Of a stretch of DNA of 64,000 nucleotides, positions 1 to 8,179 are shown in pieces. Every line of letters starts with the position of its first letter. Position 1 is the first letter of the stretch. The notes under the pieces are model-generated. The model was not told where the DNA came from. It ran no database searches and saw nothing but the letters and a program-made list of their open reading frames with translations. The stretch lies in assembly GCA_016709665.1 (NCBI GenBank), contig JADJMI010000029.1:236600-300599 (forward strand), written 5' to 3'. Origin of the DNA: Betaproteobacteria bacterium. GTDB taxonomy: Bacteria; Pseudomonadota; Gammaproteobacteria; Burkholderiales; Usitatibacteraceae. A program made the position numbers and the translations under genes.

Positions 1-223
1 CGTCGTGGTACGCGATCCACCGGAACGCGTAGGCCAGGACGGCGACCTCGAGCCCCGCGAAGGGCAGTACCGGCCACGCCCCCAGAAAGACGGTTGCCAC
101 GGCCCCCAGGGCGATCGGCAGGAACGCCAATGCGGCGAGGCAGGCCGTGCGCCCGTGCGGCCCCAACGATCGGTTGGGTACCGCCATCCAAATCTGGGGT
201 GGCTGATCTGGCAGGGTCGACAT
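1..223 (-). CDS. DUF2244 family membrane protein (partial, 3' end off window)
   Basis: Only about 73 N-terminal codons are visible; the gene runs off the left edge. After a short polar start come NRSLGPHGR, a hydrophobic segment, and the PFAGLE motif between two membrane-spanning stretches, which is the typical pattern of DUF2244 inner-membrane proteins. Their function is unknown, although in proteobacteria they often sit beside cytochrome oxidase genes, which cannot be checked here. ATG at 223 was preferred to the in-frame ATG at 187 because the family usually has a W-x-x-x-x-NRSL lead-in, here IWMAVPNRSL. No obvious ribosome binding site precedes it. Confidence 0.72.
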   Translation of the reverse strand, partial: MSTLPDQPPQIWMAVPNRSLGPHGRTACLAALAFLPIALGAVATVFLGAWPVLPFAGLEVAVLAYAFRWIAYHD

Positions 224-299
224 CGGGCGGGTGAAACGGCTAGCGCCGAATTCTAGCCGATGCGCTTGATCCAGCGCAAAGAAACCTTACCCCCTAGGG

Positions 300-527
300 T
301 TATTGGGGACCGGCCGGGGACTCGTCATCGCCCTCTCCCGGCAGCCTTTCTCCCTCGGGTTCGCCCTTCACCGGGATCCTGTAAGCCTCGGAGGCCCAGG
401 CGCCCAGGTCCACGAGCCGGCACCTTTCGCTGCAGAAGGGACGCCAGGGGTTGGCGGTGGAGTATTCCGCCGGCGCGCCGCAGCCGGGGCAGGCGACCTG
501 CCGGGCCAGTCGGCCGGCGGCGCTCAC
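300..527 (-). CDS. yacG: DNA gyrase inhibitor YacG
   Basis: This 75-residue protein matches YacG, a small zinc-binding protein that in E. coli binds GyrB and inhibits gyrase. The zinc site is visible as CPGC at residues 13-16 and C-x3-C at 32-36. The C-terminal third is polar and probably disordered, as usual. Its start overlaps the zapD stop by 4 bases (ATGA), so the two are likely translationally coupled at the end of the pilD-coaE-zapD-yacG run. This gene order is widely conserved in beta- and gammaproteobacteria, which supports the call. Confidence 0.93.
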   Translation of the reverse strand: MSAAGRLARQVACPGCGAPAEYSTANPWRPFCSERCRLVDLGAWASEAYRIPVKGEPEGERLPGEGDDESPAGPQ

Positions 528-1279
528 AGGTTGCAGAAGGCGAGCTCGAAGGCGACGTCGTGCTCGAACACGCGCGACTTCTGGACGCCCTCGGGCACGA
601 GGAACCGGATGTTGAGCGCGTACTTGTTCGCGCTGATCTCGGGCACGCAGGCGAGCGCCTCGGGGAGCGTGAGCCGGAGCATCTGGGCCGGCTTCTCGCT
701 CGGGCCCTGCTGGAAGACGCCCTGGGTCGCCACGAGCGCGACCGTGCGGCCGCTTTCGCGCAGCACTCTCAGCACGATCGAGAGCGCGTCATGGATGGGG
801 TCGAGCGGTTGCATCCACGTGAGCAGGTCCGCGCGACGGGCCTCGACAGGCCGGTGCATCCAGTAGTGATAGGAGGGCAGGTCGAACTCGCTCGTCCCGC
901 CGGGGATGCTCGCGCGCTGCTTGATGGCCATGAGCCACTCGTTCTCGCGCAGCAACTGGCCCGTTTTCCCCGACAGCCCGTGCAGGTTGGTGAAGGCCCG
1001 GTCGATGTCCCGGAGGATGAGGTCGAGCTTCTCCTCGGAAATGGCCGGGTTGGCCCGCAAGGCATCGAGGAAGGTCCGCTGCCGGTCCAGCTCCTGCAGC
1101 AGGTCGCTCTTCAGGTCCGCCCGGCCGGCCACCTCGAGAATCTCGAACATGCCGGAGAGGCAGGCATGGTGGTCGTGGGGCGTGTCGTGCTTGAGGAAGA
1201 ACGTCACCCGGTCGTACAGATCCTCCAGCCGAAGCAGCGTGCGTACGCGCTCGTTCAGGGGGTATTCGTAGGTGATCAC
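524..1279 (-). CDS. zapD: Cell division protein ZapD
   Basis: The 251-residue protein begins MITYEYPLNERVRTLLRLE, the conserved opening of ZapD (formerly DUF1342/YacF). ZapD crosslinks FtsZ filaments and promotes Z-ring bundling in the cytoplasm. The length matches the family and the protein is mostly helical with no membrane segment. It lies about 87 bases downstream of coaE and overlaps yacG by 4 bases. ATG at 1279 is the only reasonable start because the conserved motif begins right there. Confidence 0.95.
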   Translation of the reverse strand: MITYEYPLNERVRTLLRLEDLYDRVTFFLKHDTPHDHHACLSGMFEILEVAGRADLKSDLLQELDRQRTFLDALRANPAISEEKLDLILRDIDRAFTNLHGLSGKTGQLLRENEWLMAIKQRASIPGGTSEFDLPSYHYWMHRPVEARRADLLTWMQPLDPIHDALSIVLRVLRESGRTVALVATQGVFQQGPSEKPAQMLRLTLPEALACVPEISANKYALNIRFLVPEGVQKSRVFEHDVAFELAFCNL

Positions 1280-1366
1280 GGCGCGTTTTCCCGGGGAGCG
1301 GGGACGACTTCAGGGGTTCGCCGCATTGTGGGGCATCGCCGCCCTCCTTGACAATTGCGAAGGCGC

Positions 1367-1960
1367 TCAAGCACCGCGAATCCGCCGGTCGAGCGCCGCA
1401 ACCTGGGTCTCGAGCTCCGCGAGGCTGCCGCCATTCCAGATCACTTCGTCGGCCGCCTGCAGCCGACGCCATCGGGGCCACTGGGCGGCCATGATCGCCC
1501 GCACCTGCTCCGGATCGAGCCCCGATCGCGCCACCGTGCGGGCCACCTGCAGGGACTCCGGGCAATCCACGACCACCACGCGCCCGACCCGCCCGGCCCA
1601 CGCGCCCGACTCGAAAAACAGGGGAACGACGAGCACGGCGTAGGGGCCCTCGGCCGCCTCCAGGCGCCGGGCGCTTTCCTGCCGGATCCGCGGATGCAAA
1701 ACCGCCTCCAGGCGCCGGCGCTCTTCCGGGCTCGAGAAGACACGTTGGCGCATGGCCGCCCGATCGAGCCCCCCATCGGACGCCAACACCCCGGGGCCGA
1801 AGGCTTTAACGAGCTCATCGATGGCACCACCCCCAGAATCCGTCAATTCGCGGGAGATCGCATCAGTATCGATGACGATAGCGCCAAAAGCCGCCAAACG
1901 ATCGGCCACGGCACTCTTGCCGGAACCGATGCCCCCCGTCAAGCCGACCGTCTGTATCAC
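1367..1960 (-). CDS. coaE: Dephospho-CoA kinase
   Basis: A 197-residue P-loop kinase for the last step of coenzyme A synthesis, ATP-dependent phosphorylation of dephospho-CoA. The Walker A motif GGIGSGKS lies at residues 9-16, and the conserved DTDAISREL stretch follows near residue 32. The start is GTG at 1960: it places TVGLTGGIGSGKS right at the N-terminus and overlaps the pilD stop by 4 bases (GTGA). Longer reading in this frame runs into pilD and is not real. The pilD-coaE-zapD-yacG neighbourhood is the standard one. Confidence 0.94.
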   Translation of the reverse strand: MIQTVGLTGGIGSGKSAVADRLAAFGAIVIDTDAISRELTDSGGGAIDELVKAFGPGVLASDGGLDRAAMRQRVFSSPEERRRLEAVLHPRIRQESARRLEAAEGPYAVLVVPLFFESGAWAGRVGRVVVVDCPESLQVARTVARSGLDPEQVRAIMAAQWPRWRRLQAADEVIWNGGSLAELETQVAALDRRIRGA

Positions 1961-2823
1961 GCCGGAAAGCGGCCCAGGTAGGCGATCACCGCGTCGCGTC
2001 CCCAGAGCAGGCAGACGATGCCGCCCACCGCGAGCCACGGGCCGAACGGCATGCGCACCTCCCGCCCGCGCTTGGTGATGACCATCATCGCGATGCCGAC
2101 CACGGCCCCGGCGCCGGCGGAGACCAGGAGGGCGAGCGGGAGCGTCTGCCAGCCGGCCCAGGCGCCGATGGCGGCGAGGAACTTGAAATCGCCGTAGCCC
2201 ATCCCCTCCTTGCCGGCGAGCAGCTTGAACCCCCAGTACACCGACCAGAGCAGGAGGTAGCCGCCCGCCGCGCCCAGCACCGCCGAGCGCAGGTCCACGA
2301 AGGTGCCATTCACGTTCACCAGCAGCCCCAGCCACAGGAGGGGCAGCGTGAGACGGTCGGGAAGCAGCTGCGTGTCGAAGTCGATGAAGGCGCAGGCGAT
2401 CACCGTCCACGCGAAGGCGAGCGCGGCCACGAGCGGAAAGCCGAAGCCCAGGCGCCAGGCGACGAAGGCCGAAACGAAGGCCGTGAGCAGTTCCACCCCC
2501 GGGTAGCGCGCGGAAATCGGAGACTTGCAGGCGGCACACTTGCCGCCCAGGGCGAGCCAGCTCGCGACCGGCACGTTCTGGAACGCCGTGATCGGCGCCC
2601 CGCAGCCCGGGCAACGCGAGCGCGGATTCATCAGGTTGAAGACCGGCGAGTCGGGAACCTCCCGCCCCTCGAGCTCCGCGCAATCGGCGGCCCACTCCGC
2701 CCGCATCATGATCGGCAGGCGGTGGATCACGACGTTGAGGAACGAGCCCACGACCAGCCCGAGCATGCCGGCGGCGAACGCGAGGGCGGCGGGGGAGGCC
2801 TGCAGGGTGGCGAGGAAGTCCAT
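1957..2823 (-). CDS. pilD: Prepilin peptidase / N-methyltransferase PilD
   Basis: A 288-residue multi-pass inner-membrane aspartic protease that cleaves type IV prepilin and pseudopilin leaders and methylates the new N-terminus. The cytoplasmic four-cysteine zinc site is present (CPGC at 71-74 and CAAC at 96-99), as are the two aspartate motifs (FIDFDTQLLPD and GYGDFK). It starts about 70 bases downstream of pilC, but a strong terminator lies between, so it probably belongs to a separate transcript with coaE, zapD and yacG. Confidence 0.95.
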   Translation of the reverse strand: MDFLATLQASPAALAFAAGMLGLVVGSFLNVVIHRLPIMMRAEWAADCAELEGREVPDSPVFNLMNPRSRCPGCGAPITAFQNVPVASWLALGGKCAACKSPISARYPGVELLTAFVSAFVAWRLGFGFPLVAALAFAWTVIACAFIDFDTQLLPDRLTLPLLWLGLLVNVNGTFVDLRSAVLGAAGGYLLLWSVYWGFKLLAGKEGMGYGDFKFLAAIGAWAGWQTLPLALLVSAGAGAVVGIAMMVITKRGREVRMPFGPWLAVGGIVCLLWGRDAVIAYLGRFPA

Positions 2824-2834
2824 GGGAGGGTGCG

Positions 2835-2872
2835 AAAAAAACCGGGCGCGGGAAAGCTCTCCCGCGCCCGGT
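2835..2872 (-). terminator. Rho-independent terminator between pilC and pilD
   Basis: On the minus strand, reading out of pilC, a 13-bp GC-rich stem (ACCGGGCGCGGGA at 2841-2853 pairing with 2860-2872) with a short loop is followed by a run of six T residues (A-run at 2835-2840 on the plus strand). It should end the pilB-pilC transcript and separates it from pilD. Confidence 0.9.
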
Positions 2873-2892
2873 GTCGTTTGCCGGTCCGGCGC

Positions 2893-4119
2893 CTAGACGG
2901 CCGAACCCATCTTGAAGATCGGCAGGTACATGGCGACCACGAGGCCGCCGATGAGGCCGCCCAGCACCACCATGATCAGGGGTTCCATGAGGGAGGCGAG
3001 CGCGTCCACCGCGTCGTCCACCTCGGCCTCGAAGAAGTCCGCCACCTTCGAGAGCATCGCGTCGAGCGCGCCGGATTCCTCGCCGATGGCGGTCATCTGC
3101 AGCACCATGCTCGGGAAGACGTTCGTGTTCTGCATCGACACCGTGAGGCCCGTGCCCGTCGAGACCTCCGACTGGATGCGCTTGGTCGCCTCGTAGTAGA
3201 CGTAGTTGCCCGCCGCGCCGGCCACGGAGTCGAGCGACTCGACCAGCGGCACGCCCGCGGAGAACATCGTCGAGAGCGTGCGGCACCAGCGCGCGATCGA
3301 GGCCTTCTTCACCACGTCGCCGAACACCGGGATCCGGAGCATCAGGCGGTCCACCCCCTGCTGCATCTTGGCCGAGCGCTTGTACGTGTATGCCACCGCG
3401 TAGACCACGCCGCCGATGGCCCCGAAGATGAGGTACCAGTAGGCGACGAAGAAATCCGACATGTTCATCACGATCTGCGTGGGCACCGGCAGGTCGGCGC
3501 CGAAGCTCTTGAACAGGTCCTTGAAGGTCGGGATCACGAAGATCATGATCACCGCGGTGATCACGAGCGCGACCACGATGATCGAGACCGGGTAGAAGAG
3601 CGCGCTCTTGATCTTCGACTTGATCGCGAGGATCTTTTCCTTGTACGTCGCGAGGCGGTCGAGGAGGCTGTCCAGGATGCCCGCCTGCTCGCCCGCGGCC
3701 ACCAGGTTGCAGAAGAGGCCGTCGAAGTGGGCCGGGTACTTGCGGAAGGCCTGCGCGAGCGAGGAGCCCGTCTCCACTTCCGTCTTGATGTCGAGCAGCA
3801 GCTTGCCCACGGCCGGGTTGCCGTGGCCCTTGCCGACGATGTCGAAGGCCTGCAGCAGCGGCACGCCGGCCTTCATCATCACGGCGAGCTGGCGCGTGAA
3901 GATCGTGATGTCCTTGTCGGTGACCTTGGAGCCGCCGCGCATCGACTGCTTCTTCACGCTGGAGACCTGGATCCCCTGGCGGCGCAGCGTCGCGAGCACG
4001 ATGTGCTCGCCGCCGGCGCGAAGCTCGCCCTTCACCACCTTCCCGGACTTGTCCTTCCCCGACCAGGTGTAGTTGTAGAGCTTGACGTCCTTCGAGTCCT
4101 TCTTGGCGAGCGCTGCCAT
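2893..4119 (-). CDS. pilC: Type IV pilus inner membrane platform protein PilC
   Basis: A 408-residue GspF/PilC family protein that forms the inner-membrane platform of the type IV pilus machine and couples PilB motor movement to pilin insertion. Two T2SF repeats can be seen (FTRQLAVMMKAGVPLLQAF near the N-terminus and WCRTLSTMFSAGVPLVESL later), each followed by hydrophobic membrane segments; the last ends close to the C-terminus. Length is typical. The start is ATG at 4119, 12 bases after the pilB stop; upstream reading in this frame is only a shadow of pilB. Confidence 0.95.
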   Translation of the reverse strand: MAALAKKDSKDVKLYNYTWSGKDKSGKVVKGELRAGGEHIVLATLRRQGIQVSSVKKQSMRGGSKVTDKDITIFTRQLAVMMKAGVPLLQAFDIVGKGHGNPAVGKLLLDIKTEVETGSSLAQAFRKYPAHFDGLFCNLVAAGEQAGILDSLLDRLATYKEKILAIKSKIKSALFYPVSIIVVALVITAVIMIFVIPTFKDLFKSFGADLPVPTQIVMNMSDFFVAYWYLIFGAIGGVVYAVAYTYKRSAKMQQGVDRLMLRIPVFGDVVKKASIARWCRTLSTMFSAGVPLVESLDSVAGAAGNYVYYEATKRIQSEVSTGTGLTVSMQNTNVFPSMVLQMTAIGEESGALDAMLSKVADFFEAEVDDAVDALASLMEPLIMVVLGGLIGGLVVAMYLPIFKMGSAV

Positions 4120-4130
4120 GTCCGATCCCC

Positions 4131-5837
4131 CTACTCGTTCGTGACGGCTTCGACTTCCTCGAGGGAAGTGAGCCCCTTCTTCACCTTGAGAAGCCCCGAT
4201 TGGCGCAGGTCGCGAACGCCGTCGCGCTGGGCCTGGTCGGCCACGTCGATGGCCGTCCCGTTCTTCATGATGATCCGCTCGATCTCGTCGGAGATCGGCA
4301 TCACCTGGTAGATGCCGACGCGGCCCTTGTAGCCGGTATTCTTGCATACCTCGCAACCGACCGGCCCGTAGGTCTGCCAGGTCCCGTCGAGGTCGCTCTC
4401 CTTGAAGCCGGCGCGCAGGAGCGCCTCGGGCGGGATGTCCACCGCCCGCTTGCAGGCGCACAGCTTCCTCGCCAGGCGCTGGGCCGTGATGAGGATCACC
4501 GAGGAGGCGATGTTGAACGGGGCCACGCCCATGTTCATCAGGCGCGAGAGCGTCGCCGGCGCGTCGTTCGTGTGCAGCGTCGAGAGCACCATGTGGCCCG
4601 TCTGCGCGGCCTTGATGGCGATCTCGCCCGTCTCGAGGTCGCGGATCTCGCCGACCATGATGATGTCCGGGTCCTGCCGCAGGAACGCCTTCAGCGCCAC
4701 GGAGAACGTGAGCCCGGCCTTGTCGTTCATGTTCACCTGGTTGATGCCGGGCAGGTTGATTTCCGCCGGGTCCTCGGCCGTGGAGATGTTGATCCCGGGC
4801 TTGTTGAGGATGTTGAGGCACGTGTAGAGCGAGACCGTCTTGCCCGAGCCGGTGGGGCCCGTGACCAGCACCATGCCGTAGGGGCGCTGGATCGCGTTCA
4901 TGAGTGCCTCGCGCTGGTCCGGCTCGTAGCCCAGGGCGTCGATCCCGAGCGTCGCGCTCGAGGGGTCGAGGATCCGCATGCAGATCTTCTCGCCGTGAAG
5001 GGTCGGCAGCGTCGATACGCGGAAGTCGATGGCGCGCGTCTTCGACAGGACGATCTTCATCCGGCCGTCCTGCGGCACGCGCTTCTCGGAGATGTCGAGC
5101 CGCGAGACCACCTTGATGCGCGAGGCGATCTTCTCCTTGATGGCGAGCGGCGGCTGCGCGACGTCGTAGAGCACGCCGTCCTGGCGGTAGCGGATGCGGT
5201 AGAACTTCTCGTAGGGCTCGAAATGGATGTCGGAAGCCCCGCCGTTGATCGCGTCGAGCAGGATCTTGGTGACGTACTTCACGACCGGCGCGTCGTCGAT
5301 CTCCTCGGTGACCACCTCGGGCTGCGTTTCGCCGTCGGTGACCTCCATGCCGGAGAGGTCCACGTCCTCGGTGGCCGCCTCGAGCGAGCGGCCCGAGGCG
5401 TCCGAAAGCTTCTTCACGATGACGCCGAGCTTGTCGTCCTCGACCACCACCGGCTCCATCGTCATGCCGGTGGCGAACTTCACCTCCTGCATCACCTGCT
5501 CGTTGGTGGGGTCCGACATGCCCACGAAGAGCTTGTTGCCGCGCTTGCCCAGCGCGATCACGCGGTGGTTGGCGACGATCTTCGAGTCGATCAGGTTGAG
5601 CGGCAGCTGGTCGGTGTCGACCGCGGCCAGGTCGAGCAGCGGATAGCCGAAGGTGCCGGCCGCGAACTGCGAGACGTCCCTCGCGCTCAGCTTGCGCGAA
5701 GCGATGAGCTGCTGGACGAAGCTCACGCCCGCCTTCGCCGCCTCGATCTGGACGGCGGTGGCGTCAGCCTGCACGAGCCGGCCCTGCTGGACGAGGGCTC
5801 GGCCTAGGGCGCTGAAGGTGCCGGAGGCTGCGGACAT
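4131..5837 (-). CDS. pilB: Type IV pilus assembly ATPase PilB
   Basis: A 568-residue GspE/PilB ATPase that powers pilus extension from the cytoplasmic face. It has the N-terminal T2SSE_N domain, then Walker A GPTGSGKT at about 327-334, Asp and His boxes, Walker B (DIIMVGEIRD) and a tetracysteine zinc site (C-x-C after LARKL and CEVC later). The length matches Neisseria and Pseudomonas PilB. It is first in the pilB-pilC transcript. No pilin gene is near; the major pilin must be encoded elsewhere. Confidence 0.96.
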   Translation of the reverse strand: MSAASGTFSALGRALVQQGRLVQADATAVQIEAAKAGVSFVQQLIASRKLSARDVSQFAAGTFGYPLLDLAAVDTDQLPLNLIDSKIVANHRVIALGKRGNKLFVGMSDPTNEQVMQEVKFATGMTMEPVVVEDDKLGVIVKKLSDASGRSLEAATEDVDLSGMEVTDGETQPEVVTEEIDDAPVVKYVTKILLDAINGGASDIHFEPYEKFYRIRYRQDGVLYDVAQPPLAIKEKIASRIKVVSRLDISEKRVPQDGRMKIVLSKTRAIDFRVSTLPTLHGEKICMRILDPSSATLGIDALGYEPDQREALMNAIQRPYGMVLVTGPTGSGKTVSLYTCLNILNKPGINISTAEDPAEINLPGINQVNMNDKAGLTFSVALKAFLRQDPDIIMVGEIRDLETGEIAIKAAQTGHMVLSTLHTNDAPATLSRLMNMGVAPFNIASSVILITAQRLARKLCACKRAVDIPPEALLRAGFKESDLDGTWQTYGPVGCEVCKNTGYKGRVGIYQVMPISDEIERIIMKNGTAIDVADQAQRDGVRDLRQSGLLKVKKGLTSLEEVEAVTNE

Positions 5838-5916
5838 GGAGGAAAAGATTCCGTTAAATCAACGCAATACTGCGCCTTTTTCGCTCTCCTTGTAAAGATT
5901 GTTCCCGAGGCGCCGC

Positions 5917-6456
5917 TTAACGGGCCTTCAAGGCCTTCTCGACGGCCGCCACGAATTTCGGGTCCTCGGGCGTGACGGCGCTCGGGAAGCCCTCGAGCGG
6001 CACGCCCTTGCGGCCCACGACGTACTTGTGGAAATTCCATTTCGGCGGCTGGCCCGTCTTCTCGGCCAGGGCCCGGTACAGGGGAATCGCCTCCCGGCCC
6101 GAAACCACGCTCTTCTCGAGCATCGGGAAGCGGACCTTGTAGGTGCGCTCGCAGAAATCCGCCACCTGCTCGGCCGTGCCGGGCTCCTGGCTTCCGAAGT
6201 CATTGGAGGGCACCCCGAGCACCACGAGCCCCTGCCCCCGGTACTTCTGGTAGAGAGCCTCCAGGCCCTTGTACTGGCCGGTGTAGCCGCAGTAGCTCGC
6301 GGTGTTCACCACGACCAGCACCTTGTCCTCGTACTGGCACAGGTTGGCCGGCTGGCCCTGCAAGGTGGCGAGGCGCTGGTCGAGCAGGGGCGGGCAGGCG
6401 GCGGCTGCGGGAAGGGCGATCGCGGCAAGCAGCGCGCAAACGGCGGGAACATTCAC
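5917..6456 (-). CDS. Glutathione peroxidase (Cys-type, probably exported)
   Basis: A 179-residue glutathione peroxidase-family thiol peroxidase. The peroxidatic residue is a cysteine in NTASYCGYTG (C56), with the conserved Gln in PSNDFGSQEPGT-like context and WNFHKYVV towards the C-terminus. Bacterial Cys-type members often use thioredoxin rather than glutathione. The first 20 residues are hydrophobic and end AAAAC, so it is probably exported by a signal peptide; the cysteine at 21 could also be a lipoprotein site but lacks a good lipobox. It is divergent from the photolyase gene. Confidence 0.9.
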   Translation of the reverse strand: MNVPAVCALLAAIALPAAAACPPLLDQRLATLQGQPANLCQYEDKVLVVVNTASYCGYTGQYKGLEALYQKYRGQGLVVLGVPSNDFGSQEPGTAEQVADFCERTYKVRFPMLEKSVVSGREAIPLYRALAEKTGQPPKWNFHKYVVGRKGVPLEGFPSAVTPEDPKFVAAVEKALKAR

Positions 6457-6517
6457 CTTTGGTCCTCTCGGGCAGCCGGATGGGATTGCCTATCATACGC
6501 AGCCGAGCGCCAACCCG

Positions 6518-8089
6518 ATGCGCCCCACGCCCGCCATGTCCCGCCCCCGGAAGGCCATCCGCCATCGGGTCCTCATCCTGGGCGACCAGCTGGACGCCCG
6601 CTCGAGCGCCCTGGAGGACTTCGATCCCGTCCGTGACCGCATCCTCATGGTGGAGGCGCCGGGCGAGGCCGCGCATGTCTGGAGCGCCAAGCCTCGCATC
6701 GCCGTGTTCCTCGCCGCCATGCGGCACTTCGCGCGGGCGCTCGAATCGCGCGGCTGGCCCGTCGACTACCTGGCCCTGGGCACCCACCCCCACGCGGCGA
6801 TCGAAGCGGCACTCGCGGACGTGCTGGCGCGCGATCCGCCCGAGCGCGTGGTGGCCGTCGAGCCCGGCGAATGGCGGCTCGAGCAGTCGATCGCGCGCGT
6901 GGCCACGGAGGCCGGGGTGCCGCTCGCCTGGCGCGAGGACCGCCACTTCCTCGTGAGCCGGCGCGAATTCGCCGCGTGGGCCCGCGGGTACCGGCAGTTG
7001 CGGATGGAGTCGTTCTATCGCCGGATGCGAAAGCTCACCGGCGTCCTGATGCAGGACGGCGAACCCGCCGGCGGCGCGTGGAACTTCGACGCCCGGAACC
7101 GCGAATCCTACGGGCGCGAGGGGCCGCGCGACATCGCGGCCGTCCCGCGCTTCGCGCCGGACCGCATCACCCGCGATGCGCTCGAGGCGGTGGAGCGGCA
7201 TTTCCCGGGCCACCCGGGCGATCTCGCCGCCTTCGCGTGGCCGGTCACGCGCGAGGACGCCCTCGACGCGCTCGAGGCGTTCGTTCGCGAGCGCCTGCCC
7301 GCCTTCGGCCGCCACCAGGACGCGATGTGGACGGGCGAGGAGACCCTCAACCACAGCCTGCTTTCCGTCGCGATGAACCTGAAGCTCCTCGACCCGCGCG
7401 AAGTGATCGCCGCCGCGGAGCTCGCCTGGCGCGAAGGGCGCGCGGGCATCGAAAGCGTCGAGGGCTTCGTGCGCCAGGTGCTCGGCTGGCGCGAGTTCAT
7501 CCGCGGCATTTACTGGCTCGACATGCCCGGCCTGCGCGAGGCCAACCACTTCGGCCATGCCCGTCCCTTGCCCGCCTGGTACTGGACGGGCGACACGCGC
7601 ATGGCCTGCATGCGGGAGGCCGTGGGGCAGACGCTCCGGACGGGCTACGCGCACCACATCCAGCGCCTCATGGTGACGGGCCAGTTCGCGCTCCTCGCGG
7701 AGGTCGACCCGAAGGCCGTGGCCGACTGGTACCTCGCCGTCTACGCCGACGCGGTCGAATGGGCGGAGCTTCCCAACGTCGCCGGGATGGCCCTCTACGC
7801 GGACGGCGGGCGCTTCACCTCGAAGCCGTACGTCGCGAGCGGCGCCTACATCGACCGGATGAGCGACTACTGCCGCCACTGCGCCTACCGGCCGAAGGTC
7901 GCCGCGGGGCCGAAGGCCTGCCCGGTGACGACGCTCTACTGGCACTTTCTCGCCCGCCACGAGGAAGCCTTCGCGGCCCATCCCCGCACGGCCTTGATGA
8001 TTCGCAACCTGCGGCGGATGGAACCCGGGGCGCGGGAGGCCGTTTCCCTCTGGGCGGGGCGGGTCCTGGAGTCCCTCGACACCCTCTAG
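6518..8089 (+). CDS. Iron-sulfur photolyase/cryptochrome (FeS-BCP, PhrB-like)
   Basis: A 523-residue protein of the photolyase-related family typified by Agrobacterium PhrB, a (6-4) photolyase with FAD, a ribolumazine antenna and a [4Fe-4S] cluster. The N-terminus has ILGDQLD, and the region near LNHSLLS, WREFIRG and PNVAGMALYADGG is typical of the FAD domain. Cluster cysteines are visible as a C-x2-C-x12-C pattern (YCRHC then KACPV) plus an upstream cysteine in RMACMREA, the same spacing as PhrB. An alternative in-frame start is ATG at 6536. Whether it repairs (6-4) lesions or only senses light cannot be told from sequence. Confidence 0.88.
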   Translation: MRPTPAMSRPRKAIRHRVLILGDQLDARSSALEDFDPVRDRILMVEAPGEAAHVWSAKPRIAVFLAAMRHFARALESRGWPVDYLALGTHPHAAIEAALADVLARDPPERVVAVEPGEWRLEQSIARVATEAGVPLAWREDRHFLVSRREFAAWARGYRQLRMESFYRRMRKLTGVLMQDGEPAGGAWNFDARNRESYGREGPRDIAAVPRFAPDRITRDALEAVERHFPGHPGDLAAFAWPVTREDALDALEAFVRERLPAFGRHQDAMWTGEETLNHSLLSVAMNLKLLDPREVIAAAELAWREGRAGIESVEGFVRQVLGWREFIRGIYWLDMPGLREANHFGHARPLPAWYWTGDTRMACMREAVGQTLRTGYAHHIQRLMVTGQFALLAEVDPKAVADWYLAVYADAVEWAELPNVAGMALYADGGRFTSKPYVASGAYIDRMSDYCRHCAYRPKVAAGPKACPVTTLYWHFLARHEEAFAAHPRTALMIRNLRRMEPGAREAVSLWAGRVLESLDTL

Positions 8090-8097
8090 CCCGCGCG

Positions 8098-8122
8098 GGT
8101 CGCCGACGGCGACCGGTATAAT
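8098..8122 (+). promoter_or_regulatory. hemA promoter -10 with adjacent inverted repeat
   Basis: A perfect TATAAT -10 box lies at 8117-8122, 58 bases before the hemA start. Immediately upstream is a 7-bp inverted repeat (GGTCGCC, GAC, GGCGACC at 8098-8114), which could be an operator or the end hairpin of the photolyase transcript. No good -35 box is visible at the expected distance, so an activator may be needed. Confidence 0.5.
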
Positions 8123-8179
8123 CACGCGCCTGAAGCGTTCGCCACGACCAATCCGGCGCGCGCGGTCCCCTTAGGCTCC

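Noticed and set aside
2722..4311. 529-codon plus-strand frame over pilC
   Set aside because: It is a mirror of pilC with a highly repetitive His/Asp/Glu product; no family match.
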